Below, piece by piece: positions 25,563 through 34,186 of a stretch of DNA of 64,000 nt. Within the stretch, counting starts at the first letter, position 1; each line of letters opens with the position of its first letter. The DNA comes from an uncultured Tateyamaria sp. (GTDB lineage Bacteria > Pseudomonadota > Alphaproteobacteria > Rhodobacterales > Rhodobacteraceae). A program made the position numbers and the translations under genes. The stretch spans positions 1 to 64,000 of the forward strand of contig NZ_CANMBJ010000004.1 in assembly GCF_947496075.1 (NCBI RefSeq), in the 5' to 3' direction. Below the pieces are notes generated by a model, which saw only the letters and a list, made by a program, of their open reading frames with translations, searched no databases and had not been told where the DNA came from.

Positions 25563-26153
25563 ATGCTCACATTTGCCGCTGCTGTCTTTTTTCTGATCAT
25601 AACGCCCGGCCCAGGCGTCTTGTCGGCAGCAGGAGTCGGAGCCGCCTATGGCCTCAAATCCGGCATGCGATATGTGCTGGGCCTTTTTATCGGCAATAAT
25701 CTGGTCATTCTTGCGGTCGTTACCGGCCTTGCCGCTCTGATACTGGCAAATCCTTTTGTACGGACCCTGCTGTTTGGGGTTTCAACACTCTACCTGCTCT
25801 ACCTTGCAATGCGGATCGCCTTCGCCGGATCTAAGCTTGCCTTTGCGCCTGTCACCACCGAGCCAGGTGTTCTCAATGGGGTCTTGCTGCAACCGATCAA
25901 TCCCAAGGCATATGCCGTCAACACGGCCCTCTTCTCGGGTTTTTCCCTGATACCCGATGCCATTCTGGCCGAAGCAGTTTGGAAACTGGTGATCGTCAAC
26001 GCGATCTGGGTGCCAATTCACATCATTTGGGTTGGTTTCGGGGTCCGGCTCAAGCAACTTGATCTGGCTGCACATCAGCAACGATGGATCAACTATACAA
26101 TGGCTGCCTCGATGCTGCTGGTGGTCGCACTAGCTTTATTGGCCGAGATTTGA
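25563..26153 (+). CDS. LysE/RhtB-family exporter
   Basis: A 196-residue inner-membrane protein with about six membrane segments. The N-terminal FFLIITPGPGVLSAAGVGAAYG and the middle LLQPINPKAYAVNTALFSGF are LysE/RhtB signatures (amino-acid or small-metabolite efflux). The substrate is unknown. It follows mcd by 89 bp and may have its own promoter. This is one of three LysE-family genes in the window; they differ strongly in sequence. Confidence 0.93.
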   Translation: MLTFAAAVFFLIITPGPGVLSAAGVGAAYGLKSGMRYVLGLFIGNNLVILAVVTGLAALILANPFVRTLLFGVSTLYLLYLAMRIAFAGSKLAFAPVTTEPGVLNGVLLQPINPKAYAVNTALFSGFSLIPDAILAEAVWKLVIVNAIWVPIHIIWVGFGVRLKQLDLAAHQQRWINYTMAASMLLVVALALLAEI

Positions 26154-26284
26154 CGCACACAGTTCGCATCTCCTTGCTCGCAAGATAGGCAAATTCTTTC
26201 GCGGCGTGTGCGGCAAAACGCTCATACCGCAAGTTGAAGCGGCTTTCGCTTGCACCCCCGCATACCCGGACGTATCGCAAGGCC

Positions 26285-26809
26285 ATGGCTAAAGCTCCCC
26301 TCTCCCCCGCTGCCTGGATTGACGCCGGGCTGGATCAGCTCACAGCCCAAGGGCCATTGGCCCTGCGGGCAGAACCCCTTTCGCGCCATCTGAAGACGTC
26401 AAAGGGTTCATTTTATTGGCATTTCAAGGATGTGCCGGCTTTTCAGAAGGCCTTGCTTGCCGAATGGAAATCCCGCGCTCTGAACACCTTGAAGGAAGAC
26501 AGCGCACAGAACGGCACTGCAACCGACAAGATGATCCGCTTCGGTCAAAGCGTGCAGGAAGACACCGCTGGCCCCGCGCTGCGTGCATGGGCACAACAGG
26601 ACAAAGCGGTCGCAAAGGCACTGGCCGACGTCGACAAGACACGACTGGCGCGCCTGACCGATCTGATGTCCGACATCGGTGTCACCAATGAAGAGTTTTC
26701 CAAGGCGGCCTACGGGTCTCTCGTTGGTCTGAAGCAAATGCATTCGGATGATGGCGACGCCTTGGTGGCCTTCGCAGCCCTTGTTGACCTGGTGATGGCA
26801 CTGAAATGA
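26285..26809 (+). CDS. TetR-family transcriptional regulator
   Basis: A 174-residue regulator with an N-terminal TetR HTH (GLDQLTAQGPLALRAEPLSRHL, then the recognition helix TSKGSFYWHFKDVPAFQKALL). The C-terminal ligand domain is a helical bundle with no recognisable ligand class. The ATG at 26285 gives a normal N-terminus; the open frame from 26234 adds 17 residues that do not fit. It overlaps the META-domain gene by 4 bp (ATGA), so the two are translated together. Confidence 0.92.
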   Translation: MAKAPLSPAAWIDAGLDQLTAQGPLALRAEPLSRHLKTSKGSFYWHFKDVPAFQKALLAEWKSRALNTLKEDSAQNGTATDKMIRFGQSVQEDTAGPALRAWAQQDKAVAKALADVDKTRLARLTDLMSDIGVTNEEFSKAAYGSLVGLKQMHSDDGDALVAFAALVDLVMALK

Positions 26810-27198
26810 TTCGAGCCGCCGCGCTGACGCTCATTGCGTCTATCCCGGCATGCCAAGCTGATGAAACCGTTGCGCGTTACGGCGCGGCGGATCGACTTTG
26901 GGAACTGCAAACCCTGAACGGTGCCGCATTTCCGGCACGCGCAACTCTTGAGTTTGAGACGGGTGGCCCGGTCTCTGGTCATGCGCCGTGCAACCAGTTC
27001 ACAACAACCAACACGGTTCCGTATCCATGGTTCGAACTCGAGCCCATTGAGGCTACGCGCATTGCCTGCCCCGAGCTGGAAGCTGAAACAGCTTACCTCG
27101 AGGCGCTCTCAAAGATGACCCAATCCGAGGTGCGTGAAGGAAGCCTGTTTCTACGCAATGACGATGGTGAAGAGCTGGTGTTCACAACGCGCGATTGA
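26806..27198 (+). CDS. META-domain (HslJ-like) secreted protein
   Basis: A 130-residue exported protein with an N-terminal signal ending near SIPAC (Cys16, an imperfect lipobox) and one META domain: [20 protein letters not shown], the conserved HAPCNQF and a [11 protein letters not shown] segment. META proteins such as HslJ are envelope proteins linked to stress or heat resistance. It overlaps tetR by 4 bp upstream and its last 17 bp overlap the convergent recO gene. Confidence 0.85.
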   Translation: MIRAAALTLIASIPACQADETVARYGAADRLWELQTLNGAAFPARATLEFETGGPVSGHAPCNQFTTTNTVPYPWFELEPIEATRIACPELEAETAYLEALSKMTQSEVREGSLFLRNDDGEELVFTTRD

Positions 27199-27907
27199 AC
27201 GCATCGACAAAACGCGCGCGCGCCTCTGGCAAAGGTTTTGACCCTAGATCAGGAGCCAGATGATTAGCCAGGAAGTATCCCGTGGTCTCCAGCCCTTGCG
27301 CAATCTCTGCATTCGGCGCGTCACCTTCACGACGCAGCACAGCAGGAAGCGGCAACAACCGATCCACCCACTCGCCCGCACCCTCCTTCGACACTGCCCG
27401 CCCAGATTTGGGCGAGACATAGGCGAGACCTCCGGTAGCCCCGGTCACCGCGCAGGCGCTGAGATCAAGGCCAAAGCCCATCTCCTGCAACAGAGCCAAC
27501 TCCCATTGCAAGTATCCAAGCGGCCAAACATCATCCTGCCCCAACAGATCAAGCAGCGCCTCGGTTCGGCGATACAACGGGCCGTGTGCCTCGCGCTCTG
27601 GCAAGCAAAAGGCCAATAGGCCTGTAACCGCGTTCAACCCGGCCAAGGCCAACCGATTGCCCATGACCAGGGCCGCACGGCTGCGCACCGGCTCGACTGC
27701 GAATGTCCCGATGTGCTCTTCCAGACGCGCGCGCCACGCCACATCCAACTGCGCGCCGGGTTGCAAGATTGGGGCAATCTTACGGCTCGTTCCGCCGCGG
27801 ACCACACCGGCATGGCGACCACGATCTTCGGTGAAAACGTCAATGATCGAACTGGTTTCCCCGTGGCGGCGCACGCTTAGCAATATGCCCGTGCCGCGCC
27901 ACTCCAT
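27182..27907 (-). CDS. recO: DNA repair protein RecO
   Basis: A recombination mediator that loads RecA with RecR. It has 241 residues, with the OB-fold N-terminus ([21 protein letters not shown]) and a helical C-terminal domain typical of alphaproteobacterial RecO. It lacks an obvious zinc-finger cysteine set. It is the last gene of the acpS-lepB-rnc-era-DUF1491-recO run and lies 1 bp after DUF1491. Confidence 0.94.
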   Translation of the reverse strand: MEWRGTGILLSVRRHGETSSIIDVFTEDRGRHAGVVRGGTSRKIAPILQPGAQLDVAWRARLEEHIGTFAVEPVRSRAALVMGNRLALAGLNAVTGLLAFCLPEREAHGPLYRRTEALLDLLGQDDVWPLGYLQWELALLQEMGFGLDLSACAVTGATGGLAYVSPKSGRAVSKEGAGEWVDRLLPLPAVLRREGDAPNAEIAQGLETTGYFLANHLAPDLGSKPLPEARARFVDAFNRAL

Positions 27908-27908
27908 C

Positions 27909-28241
27909 TCAGGCCAGCCCCTCCTGATCCAGCATATGCCGCCCCGCGCGGTCTTCCACCTCTATCACCCAAAGGTCCGGATCAAACCCGCGCTGCCGGG
28001 CAACCGCGGCATCCACATCACCCTCGGCACCAGAGGACAGCTCCGCCCAGACGCGCGTGTCAGACATCAGGTCAAAGGATCGCTGGTACAGCACTGCCTG
28101 ACCATCCAACGTGTTCAGCTTCACCAGCACCGCCCCGCCCGTATCATCTCCGTGGGCAACAACAAAACCGGGAATGTCAGCAAAGCGCAACCGCGCCAGA
28201 TAGGCATCCACCCAGAACCGCGATGTCAGCTTGGGCGCCAC
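27909..28241 (-). CDS. DUF1491-family protein
   Basis: A 110-residue soluble protein. The opening [36 protein letters not shown] (given in part) and the ending [19 protein letters not shown] are characteristic of DUF1491, which is found almost only in alphaproteobacteria between era and recO. The start is a GTG at 28241, with AAGGGGCGG upstream. No function is established. Confidence 0.88.
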   Translation of the reverse strand: MAPKLTSRFWVDAYLARLRFADIPGFVVAHGDDTGGAVLVKLNTLDGQAVLYQRSFDLMSDTRVWAELSSGAEGDVDAAVARQRGFDPDLWVIEVEDRAGRHMLDQEGLA

Positions 28242-28298
28242 GTCCGCCCCTTCCCTGTTTCAAAAAAATCCTCCCCGAAGGGTCGGGTGGCATATGTC

Positions 28299-29207
28299 TC
28301 AGGCATTGCCATCTTTGAAATCCAAGCCCATCTGGTCGTAGCGTTCCGCTTCATCCAACCATTTCTCGCGCACTTTGACCTGCAGGAACAAATGCACCTT
28401 GCGGCCCAGGAACTCGGTCAGTTCCTCCCGCGCAGCCTTGCTCACCGCCTTGATCGTCTCGCCGCGATGGCCCAGCACGATGCCCTTGTGACCGTCCCGG
28501 CTGACATAGATGATCTGGTCCACCTTGGCCGATCCATCCTTGCGCTCTTCCCAAGCTTCCGTCTCGACCGTCAGTTGGTAGGGCAGTTCCTGATGCAGGC
28601 GCAGGGTCAGCTTCTCACGGGTCATCTCGGCGGCGATCATGCGCATGGGCAGATCGGCAATCTGATCCTCCGGGTACAGCCACGGCCCCTCCGGCACTTG
28701 TTTGGCCAACCACTGACGCAGCGCATCCACGCCATGGCCCTTCTCTGCCGAGATCATGAAGGTTTCCGCAAAATCAAACCGCTCATTCAGATCCTTGGTC
28801 AGACCCAGCAGCACAGGCGCCTCGACACGATCAATCTTGTTGATGGCAAGTGCCACAGTCCGGCCCTGTCCGATCTCGGCCATTCCTTCCAGAATGCGCT
28901 CGACCCCAGCGGTGACACCGCGGTGCGCCTCGACCATCAGCACCACTACATCAGCATCCGCAGCCCCACCCCAGGCGGCCGCCACCATCGCACGATCCAA
29001 ACGGCGGCGCGGCTGAAACAGGCCGGGCGTATCGACAAAGACGATCTGACTATCGCCTTCCATTGCAACGCCGCGAATGCGGGCACGGGTGGTTTGAACC
29101 TTGTGAGTGACAATGCTGACCTTCGCGCCCACCATTGTGTTTAGCAGGGTGGACTTGCCCGCATTGGGTTCTCCGATCAGGGCGACAAAGCCCGCGCGGG
29201 TGGTCAT
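28299..29207 (-). CDS. era: GTPase Era
   Basis: An essential GTPase that binds 16S rRNA and assists 30S maturation. It has 302 residues. The G1 motif GEPNAGKST, the G3 motif DTPGL and the G4 motif NKID are all present, and the C-terminal KH domain holds [19 protein letters not shown]. It overlaps rnc by 4 bp (ATGA). In many bacteria it is coupled to RNase III, as here. Confidence 0.97.
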   Translation of the reverse strand: MTTRAGFVALIGEPNAGKSTLLNTMVGAKVSIVTHKVQTTRARIRGVAMEGDSQIVFVDTPGLFQPRRRLDRAMVAAAWGGAADADVVVLMVEAHRGVTAGVERILEGMAEIGQGRTVALAINKIDRVEAPVLLGLTKDLNERFDFAETFMISAEKGHGVDALRQWLAKQVPEGPWLYPEDQIADLPMRMIAAEMTREKLTLRLHQELPYQLTVETEAWEERKDGSAKVDQIIYVSRDGHKGIVLGHRGETIKAVSKAAREELTEFLGRKVHLFLQVKVREKWLDEAERYDQMGLDFKDGNA

Positions 29208-29890
29208 GCCTGCCCCTCCAGTTGTTGCAGCAACGCCTGCGCCGCTGCCTGCTGCGCTTCGCGCTTCGACCCGGCGGTGGCGGTGGCCTCGGCCCCCGTC
29301 GACAGACGGGCGGCGATGGTGAAAATTGGTTGATGGTCCGGCCCGGAACGACCGATCTCAACATATTGCGGTGGGGTCAAACCGCGGGCCTGCGCCCATT
29401 CCTGCAAGGCGGTCTTGGCATCACGGGCATCCGCATCGACGAGAGCCACCCGATCGCCCCACAACCGCAGGATCAGCGCCTTGGCGGCATCAAATCCCGC
29501 ATCCAGATAAACAGCGGCAATCACCGCCTCGATGGCATCTCCCAACAGCGCCTGCTTGCGTCTGCCGCCGGACAACATCTCGGACCGGCCCAATCGCAGC
29601 ACGGCCCCCAGATCGACATCACGCGCCACGTCGGCACAGGTTTCCTTCCGCACCAAAGCATTGAAACGCGGGGCCAGCGTCCCTTCCGCGGCCCCCGGGT
29701 CGGCCTCAAGCAACGCCTGCGCCATCACCAGGCCCAAGACTCGGTCCCCCAGAAACTCCAAACGCTGATTGTCCGACCGGGTGGGCGAAGACATAGACGC
29801 ATGGGTCACCGCCTCCACCAGTAAATCAGGCGCGGCAAAGCGGTGCCCGATCCGACCCTCAAAGGCCGTCAGATCTACCCCCAGCTTCAC
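29204..29890 (-). CDS. rnc: Ribonuclease III
   Basis: A double-strand-specific endonuclease that processes rRNA. It has 228 residues. The catalytic signature [13 protein letters not shown] (Glu45, Asp49) and the second acidic segment [16 protein letters not shown] lie in the RNase III domain; the dsRBD covers the last 75 residues ([28 protein letters not shown]). The start is a GTG at 29890 overlapping the lepB stop (GTGA). Confidence 0.97.
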   Translation of the reverse strand: MKLGVDLTAFEGRIGHRFAAPDLLVEAVTHASMSSPTRSDNQRLEFLGDRVLGLVMAQALLEADPGAAEGTLAPRFNALVRKETCADVARDVDLGAVLRLGRSEMLSGGRRKQALLGDAIEAVIAAVYLDAGFDAAKALILRLWGDRVALVDADARDAKTALQEWAQARGLTPPQYVEIGRSGPDHQPIFTIAARLSTGAEATATAGSKREAQQAAAQALLQQLEGQA

Positions 29891-30705
29891 TCGATCCCCT
29901 TGAAGTAGCGATCACTACGCCACGTCCAGAAGAACAACATCGACCGACCGGCGGACGAGAACATGACGCGATCCGCGCGACCAATCAGGTTTTCGAACGG
30001 AACATAGCCGACGCCACCCGCGACCTGCGCCAACCGGCTGTCCGAGGAGTTGTCGCGGTTATCCCCCATAAAGAAGTAGTTGCCTTCCGGGACGCGGTAG
30101 ACTGGCGTGTTGTCCGACTGCTGCACGCCAACGTTCAGCACGACGTGCTGCTCACCGTTGGGGAAGGTTTCGAGGAACCGGGACTTCGTGCAATCGGCGC
30201 CCTGCCCCACGGCCCCGCTTTCACAACGCGGCAACAAACCCTGCGGCCCCTGACGATCAAACACCTCAGTGAACGTGCCAGCCGGTTCCTGCGGCACAGG
30301 CTCGCCGTTCAGAATGATCTGACCATTCCGGACTTGCAAAGTGTCGCCGGGCAGACCCACAACACGTTTGATAAAGTCAGCCCCTGAAACGGGATGGCGA
30401 AAAACGACAACATCACCGCGCTCGGGCTCACCCGCCCAGACACGATCATCACCCATGAACCCGCACAGCTTCTGCGCATCCAGACCAATAGCCGGAATCG
30501 ACGGGCAGGACGCATAGGAATAGCCATAGGCCATCTTGTTCACGAACAGGAAATCGCCAATCAGCAACGTCTCTTTCATCGAACCGGACGGAATCCAGAA
30601 CGGCTGGAAGAAAAGCGTGCGGAACACCCCGGCAATCAACAGCGCATAAACAATGGTCTTGATCGTTTCGATCACGCCGTTCTGGGACTTTTCCTTGGCG
30701 GCCAT
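29887..30705 (-). CDS. lepB: Signal peptidase I
   Basis: An inner-membrane serine protease that removes signal peptides. It has 272 residues, with one N-terminal membrane segment, the catalytic Ser42 in [10 protein letters not shown] and Lys113 in [12 protein letters not shown], and the C-terminal [11 protein letters not shown] box E. It is part of the acpS-lepB-rnc-era run. Confidence 0.97.
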   Translation of the reverse strand: MAAKEKSQNGVIETIKTIVYALLIAGVFRTLFFQPFWIPSGSMKETLLIGDFLFVNKMAYGYSYASCPSIPAIGLDAQKLCGFMGDDRVWAGEPERGDVVVFRHPVSGADFIKRVVGLPGDTLQVRNGQIILNGEPVPQEPAGTFTEVFDRQGPQGLLPRCESGAVGQGADCTKSRFLETFPNGEQHVVLNVGVQQSDNTPVYRVPEGNYFFMGDNRDNSSDSRLAQVAGGVGYVPFENLIGRADRVMFSSAGRSMLFFWTWRSDRYFKGIE

Positions 30706-30761
30706 TGCGCGCTCCTTCGGGGGGTAGGTTCAGGGCTACATGCGGGCGCGGCCCGAAGGTG

Positions 30762-31178
30762 TCAAGGCGCAGGATCAGATTGTATCGGGCGGGCTTCGAT
30801 CACCACAAATGCCTGCGCCCACGGATGATCGTCGGTCAGGGTGACATGGATGATCGCCTCGTGCCCGGACGGGGTCATCTCGGCCAGTCGTTCGGCAGCC
30901 CAGCCCGTGACATGCATGACAGGTTGACCGGTTCTAAGGTTAGTCACCGCCATGTCTTTCCACGAAATACCCATGCGCAGGCCGGTGCCCAGCGCCTTTG
31001 AGCACGCCTCTTTCGCTGCCCAACGTTTGGCATAGGTACCAGGCGTATCGGCCCTTCGTTCGGCCTTGGCCTGTTCAATATCGGTAAACACCCGGTTGCG
31101 AAACCGGTCCCCGAACCGCTCCAACGTACCCGCGATCCGGTCAATATTCGCGAGATCGGTGCCAACACCAAGGATCAT
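30762..31178 (-). CDS. acpS: Holo-[acyl-carrier-protein] synthase
   Basis: Transfers 4'-phosphopantetheine from CoA to apo-ACP. It has 138 residues. The N-terminal [14 protein letters not shown] carries the magnesium-binding Asp, and the motif [16 protein letters not shown] is the catalytic helix. The ATG at 31178 overlaps the stop of the LysE gene by 4 bp. The 171-bp longer open frame overlaps that gene and is not needed. Confidence 0.96.
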   Translation of the reverse strand: MILGVGTDLANIDRIAGTLERFGDRFRNRVFTDIEQAKAERRADTPGTYAKRWAAKEACSKALGTGLRMGISWKDMAVTNLRTGQPVMHVTGWAAERLAEMTPSGHEAIIHVTLTDDHPWAQAFVVIEARPIQSDPAP

Positions 31179-31795
31179 TGCAAACGCGCCGTCAAAATCT
31201 TGTAACTCGCAAACCCGAAAAAGCCTGCAAAGGCCAGCTCGAACCAGCGACGCGCCTTGCGATAAGCGGCCACAATCCGCGCGTTCGAAAACAGCAAGGC
31301 ATAACCGATGAAAATCAGGATCGAGCCCGCGTAAAGGTAAGCAAAGCATTGGAAAATGGCAGCTGGCTGTGCGTCAGCAGGCAAGGCAATGGCATAGATT
31401 GATCCCCAGCTCAGGATCGCCTTGGGATTGGTGATGTGAATGGCCGCCCCCTTCAGAAACAGATTGCGCGCCGAGCCGGAAAACGGCGTACCTACAGGGG
31501 TGTCCCCGCCGTGCCAGGCACTTTTCAAAGCTTTGAACGCCAGCCACGCCAAGTATGCCACGCCCGCATAGCGGACGATTTCAAAAACCCAGACATGGGC
31601 CAGCATGATGGCCGACAGACCCACTGCTGCGGCAATACCCCAACTCGCCGACCCGGCAAGGATTCCCAGAGCAAAGGCAAGTGCAGAGGCGCGCCCGGCA
31701 GACATGGCGGTGCCTGCAATCCCCATGGTGGCGGGGCCCGGCGATCCGCCCGCAAGCAGCCATGCAATCCAGATAGCGGCGAATTCAGGTCCCAT
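31175..31795 (-). CDS. LysE/RhtB-family exporter
   Basis: A 206-residue inner-membrane transporter. The family motif appears as [20 protein letters not shown], where the usual TPGP is GSPGP, and [16 protein letters not shown] is the second conserved block. About six membrane helices. Substrate unknown. It is translationally coupled to acpS by a 4-bp overlap, an unusual partner, and belongs to three genes that lie between pdxJ and acpS. Confidence 0.92.
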   Translation of the reverse strand: MGPEFAAIWIAWLLAGGSPGPATMGIAGTAMSAGRASALAFALGILAGSASWGIAAAVGLSAIMLAHVWVFEIVRYAGVAYLAWLAFKALKSAWHGGDTPVGTPFSGSARNLFLKGAAIHITNPKAILSWGSIYAIALPADAQPAAIFQCFAYLYAGSILIFIGYALLFSNARIVAAYRKARRWFELAFAGFFGFASYKILTARLQ

Positions 31796-31852
31796 CGAAC
31801 ACTCCCAGATTGGCGACCTGTTGCACGCTTCTACGACACAGGCCGGACAAGA

Positions 31853-32167
31853 TCATGCAGGTGCCTCGATGTCATAGACAATGATGCCAGCTGCACCGCC
31901 CTCACAAAGCGCGACAAGCCGCGCACCCAAATCCTGATGCTCGGGGTCAACGGCATATGCTGCCAACGCCTTTGCATTCTCCGCATCAAGTGTGAAGCCA
32001 TAAGGGTAATCGGGTGTCTTGCCTTCGTAGTCGCGATTCGGACCCGCCCGGAAATCGGAGCAGCCATCCAATCGCCGCACGAGGTCCTCAAGATCCAACA
32101 TAATCTTGTCCAGTTCGGCCGTATCAGCCTTGGGTGACAAACGCAGAAACACACAGTGGCGGATCAT
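31853..32167 (-). CDS. Dabb-domain (stress-responsive A/B barrel) protein
   Basis: A 104-residue protein opening with MIRHCVFLRLSP and continuing with a ferredoxin-like dimeric alpha/beta-barrel pattern (LDLEDLVRRLDGCSDFRAGP, YGFTLDAENAKALAAYAVDPEH in part). Such domains occur in stress-induced and small-molecule-binding proteins; the substrate is unknown. The ATG at 32167 has AGAGGGG upstream. Confidence 0.85.
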   Translation of the reverse strand: MIRHCVFLRLSPKADTAELDKIMLDLEDLVRRLDGCSDFRAGPNRDYEGKTPDYPYGFTLDAENAKALAAYAVDPEHQDLGARLVALCEGGAAGIIVYDIEAPA

Positions 32168-32200
32168 CAACGGGTCCCCTCTCTTTCGACCGGATTTCGG

Positions 32201-32653
32201 TCAATTCAACCGCTGTGCCGTCCGAGATGCAAGACTGATCCGCCAGCGTACCGGCAGTGTCGGGCAACAGCGCGGTTCATTCGGCCCCAGCATGATTGTC
32301 GTGAGGTCCACGTGGCTTGGACCAAACGCAGCGTCGCGTGGCGATTGGCCAAACAAGCCCTCAACGGAACCGACAAACCCCCAACCAGCGGTCGTTCGCT
32401 GATACACGCCGACCGCGATTGAAGTGTTACCGGCCGAACCGGGGATGTATTCATACACGATGCCCAAGGCCCGTGTGGCCGTGGCCGGATTCGCCTGATC
32501 CGGCAGCCAGAAAGAGGCCTCAGCCGTGCCCGACGCCGTCAATGTCGAAAATAACAGCCGGTCCAGATCGGGCCAAGCACTCTGTTGTGCCGTTGTCGGC
32601 CCGGCGTAGACGGCCAAGGTTAACGCAAAAATCGATGCCACCAAACGCATCAT
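32201..32653 (-). CDS. Secreted protein of unknown function
   Basis: A 150-residue protein with a clear Sec signal peptide (residues 1-22, cleavage near TTAQQ). The mature part has no motif I recognise; it has two adjacent cysteines near the C-terminus ([10 protein letters not shown]). The ATG overlaps the pdxJ stop by 4 bp, so it is made with PdxJ, but no shared function is evident. Confidence 0.72.
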   Translation of the reverse strand: MMRLVASIFALTLAVYAGPTTAQQSAWPDLDRLLFSTLTASGTAEASFWLPDQANPATATRALGIVYEYIPGSAGNTSIAVGVYQRTTAGWGFVGSVEGLFGQSPRDAAFGPSHVDLTTIMLGPNEPRCCPTLPVRWRISLASRTAQRLN

Positions 32654-33411
32654 GCGACAGCCTCCCGCGCCTTATCCATGAGGTGCCGCATTTCTCGGAT
32701 AGCCGGATCCAACCCCAGGAAAATGGCCTCACCAATCAGGAAATGCCCGATATTCAGCTCCATCACTTCCGGAAAGGCAGCAACCGGAGACACAGTTTCA
32801 TAGGTCAAACCATGGCCCACATGCACCTCTAGGCCCAGCGAATGCGCAAAACTCGACATCTCGCGCATCGCCTCCAATTCACGGTCGCGATCTTCCATGC
32901 GCCCCTCGTGATGTGCGTCACAATAGGCACCCGAGTGCAGCTCGATCACCTGCGCTCCAATGCGGTGGGCCGCTTCGATCTGGCGCTTGTCGGCTGCGAT
33001 GAAGATGGACACCCGGCAGCCGGCCTCGCGCAGCGGAGCGATGAAATGGGCCAGACGGTTCTCTTCCCGTGCAACCTCCAGCCCCCCTTCGGTTGTCCGT
33101 TCCTCGCGTTTCTCAGGAACGATGCACACCGCGTGGGGTTTGTGACGCAAAGCGATGGATTGCATTTCTGTTGTCGCGGCCATCTCGAAGTTCAACGGCA
33201 CTGACAACACGTCCATCAGCCCTTCGATGTCAGCATCGGAAATATGTCTGCGATCTTCACGCAGATGAGCCGTAATGCCATCGGCCCCCGCCACCTCCGC
33301 CATCTTTGCGGCGCGCAGCGGGTCCGGCGTATCGCCGCCACGTGCATTTCGCACCGTGGCGACGTGATCGATATTCACACCAAGGCGGAGTTTTCCCAAA
33401 GGGGCTGTCAT
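32650..33411 (-). CDS. pdxJ: Pyridoxine 5'-phosphate synthase
   Basis: Condenses 3-amino-1-hydroxyacetone phosphate with 1-deoxyxylulose 5-phosphate to give pyridoxine 5'-phosphate. It has 253 residues from the ATG at 33411, which has GGAAGG 9 bp upstream; an ATG at 33417 leaves only 3 bp of spacing. The signature [19 protein letters not shown] and the later [16 protein letters not shown] and [10 protein letters not shown] blocks are diagnostic. It follows the DUF2062 gene on the same strand. Confidence 0.97.
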   Translation of the reverse strand: MTAPLGKLRLGVNIDHVATVRNARGGDTPDPLRAAKMAEVAGADGITAHLREDRRHISDADIEGLMDVLSVPLNFEMAATTEMQSIALRHKPHAVCIVPEKREERTTEGGLEVAREENRLAHFIAPLREAGCRVSIFIAADKRQIEAAHRIGAQVIELHSGAYCDAHHEGRMEDRDRELEAMREMSSFAHSLGLEVHVGHGLTYETVSPVAAFPEVMELNIGHFLIGEAIFLGLDPAIREMRHLMDKAREAVA

Positions 33412-33502
33412 CGGCATCGTCCTTCCAATGTCTTCACGTCCAACCTAGTGCGGATGCAAATGTCTGGAAATACGGACAAAGCCGCAAAATTGTACCAAGC
33501 GC

Positions 33503-34162
33503 CTAGTCAGTTTTTGGCTTGGCAGCGGCTGCCTTGTTCGCGGCTTTGGCCTTCAATGCTTCGAACTTGGCCTTGATCGCACCCTTGCGCCGCTTCTGGT
33601 AGGCGCGAATGACGGGCACCGAGAGGTAATAGCAGACAGTCGCCGCGATGATGCCGGGGATGATTCCACCAATAAGGTAGGGAAAGAATATCTCGTCATA
33701 AAAGATGCTCAGCTTGGTCCAATCGCGTGGCTCTCCCATCAGCACATGCTTCAGGTTCAGCCACAGGTCGGACCCCGCATCGACGAACTTGCCACCAAAG
33801 GATCGTTCCGTTTCTTCCTTCATTTCGGCCCCAAGCAGCCAGTGACCCGTTTGCAATGACACCACACCAATCGGAACATAGGTCAGCGGGTTGCCAAAGA
33901 AGGTCGCCATCAGCGATGCAACAATATTCCCGCGCATGGCCGTCGCAATGATGGCAGCTACAAAGAAATGTAAGCCGTAGAATGGAGTGAATGTCGTGAA
34001 TACGCCCGCCCAGATACCACGCGCGATCTTTTCTGGTCGGTCAGGCAGTCGACGGACGCGGTGTTTGACATACAGAAACGCACGACTCCACCCGCCGCGC
34101 GGCCAGAGAAATTCCAGCACGGCGCGCAGAAACGGTTTGGGGTCGCGGCGCTTGAACACCAA
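33503..34162 (-). CDS. DUF2062-family membrane protein
   Basis: A 219-residue inner-membrane protein. The block PEKIARGIWAGVFTTFTPFYGLHFF and the following FFGNPLTYVPI are typical of DUF2062; two to three membrane segments and a basic Lys/Ala-rich tail follow. No ATG is available: the start is TTG at 34162 or GTG at 34159. It sits between rsh and pdxJ, its usual alphaproteobacterial place. Function unknown. Confidence 0.88.
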   Translation of the reverse strand: MVFKRRDPKPFLRAVLEFLWPRGGWSRAFLYVKHRVRRLPDRPEKIARGIWAGVFTTFTPFYGLHFFVAAIIATAMRGNIVASLMATFFGNPLTYVPIGVVSLQTGHWLLGAEMKEETERSFGGKFVDAGSDLWLNLKHVLMGEPRDWTKLSIFYDEIFFPYLIGGIIPGIIAATVCYYLSVPVIRAYQKRRKGAIKAKFEALKAKAANKAAAAKPKTD

Positions 34163-34186
34163 TGTCTTGTCGCCCTTCGTTGCGCC

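Noticed and set aside
27657-29144. 495-codon + strand open frame across recO, DUF1491 and era
   Set aside because: It spans three convincing minus-strand genes and has a composition of a shadow frame.
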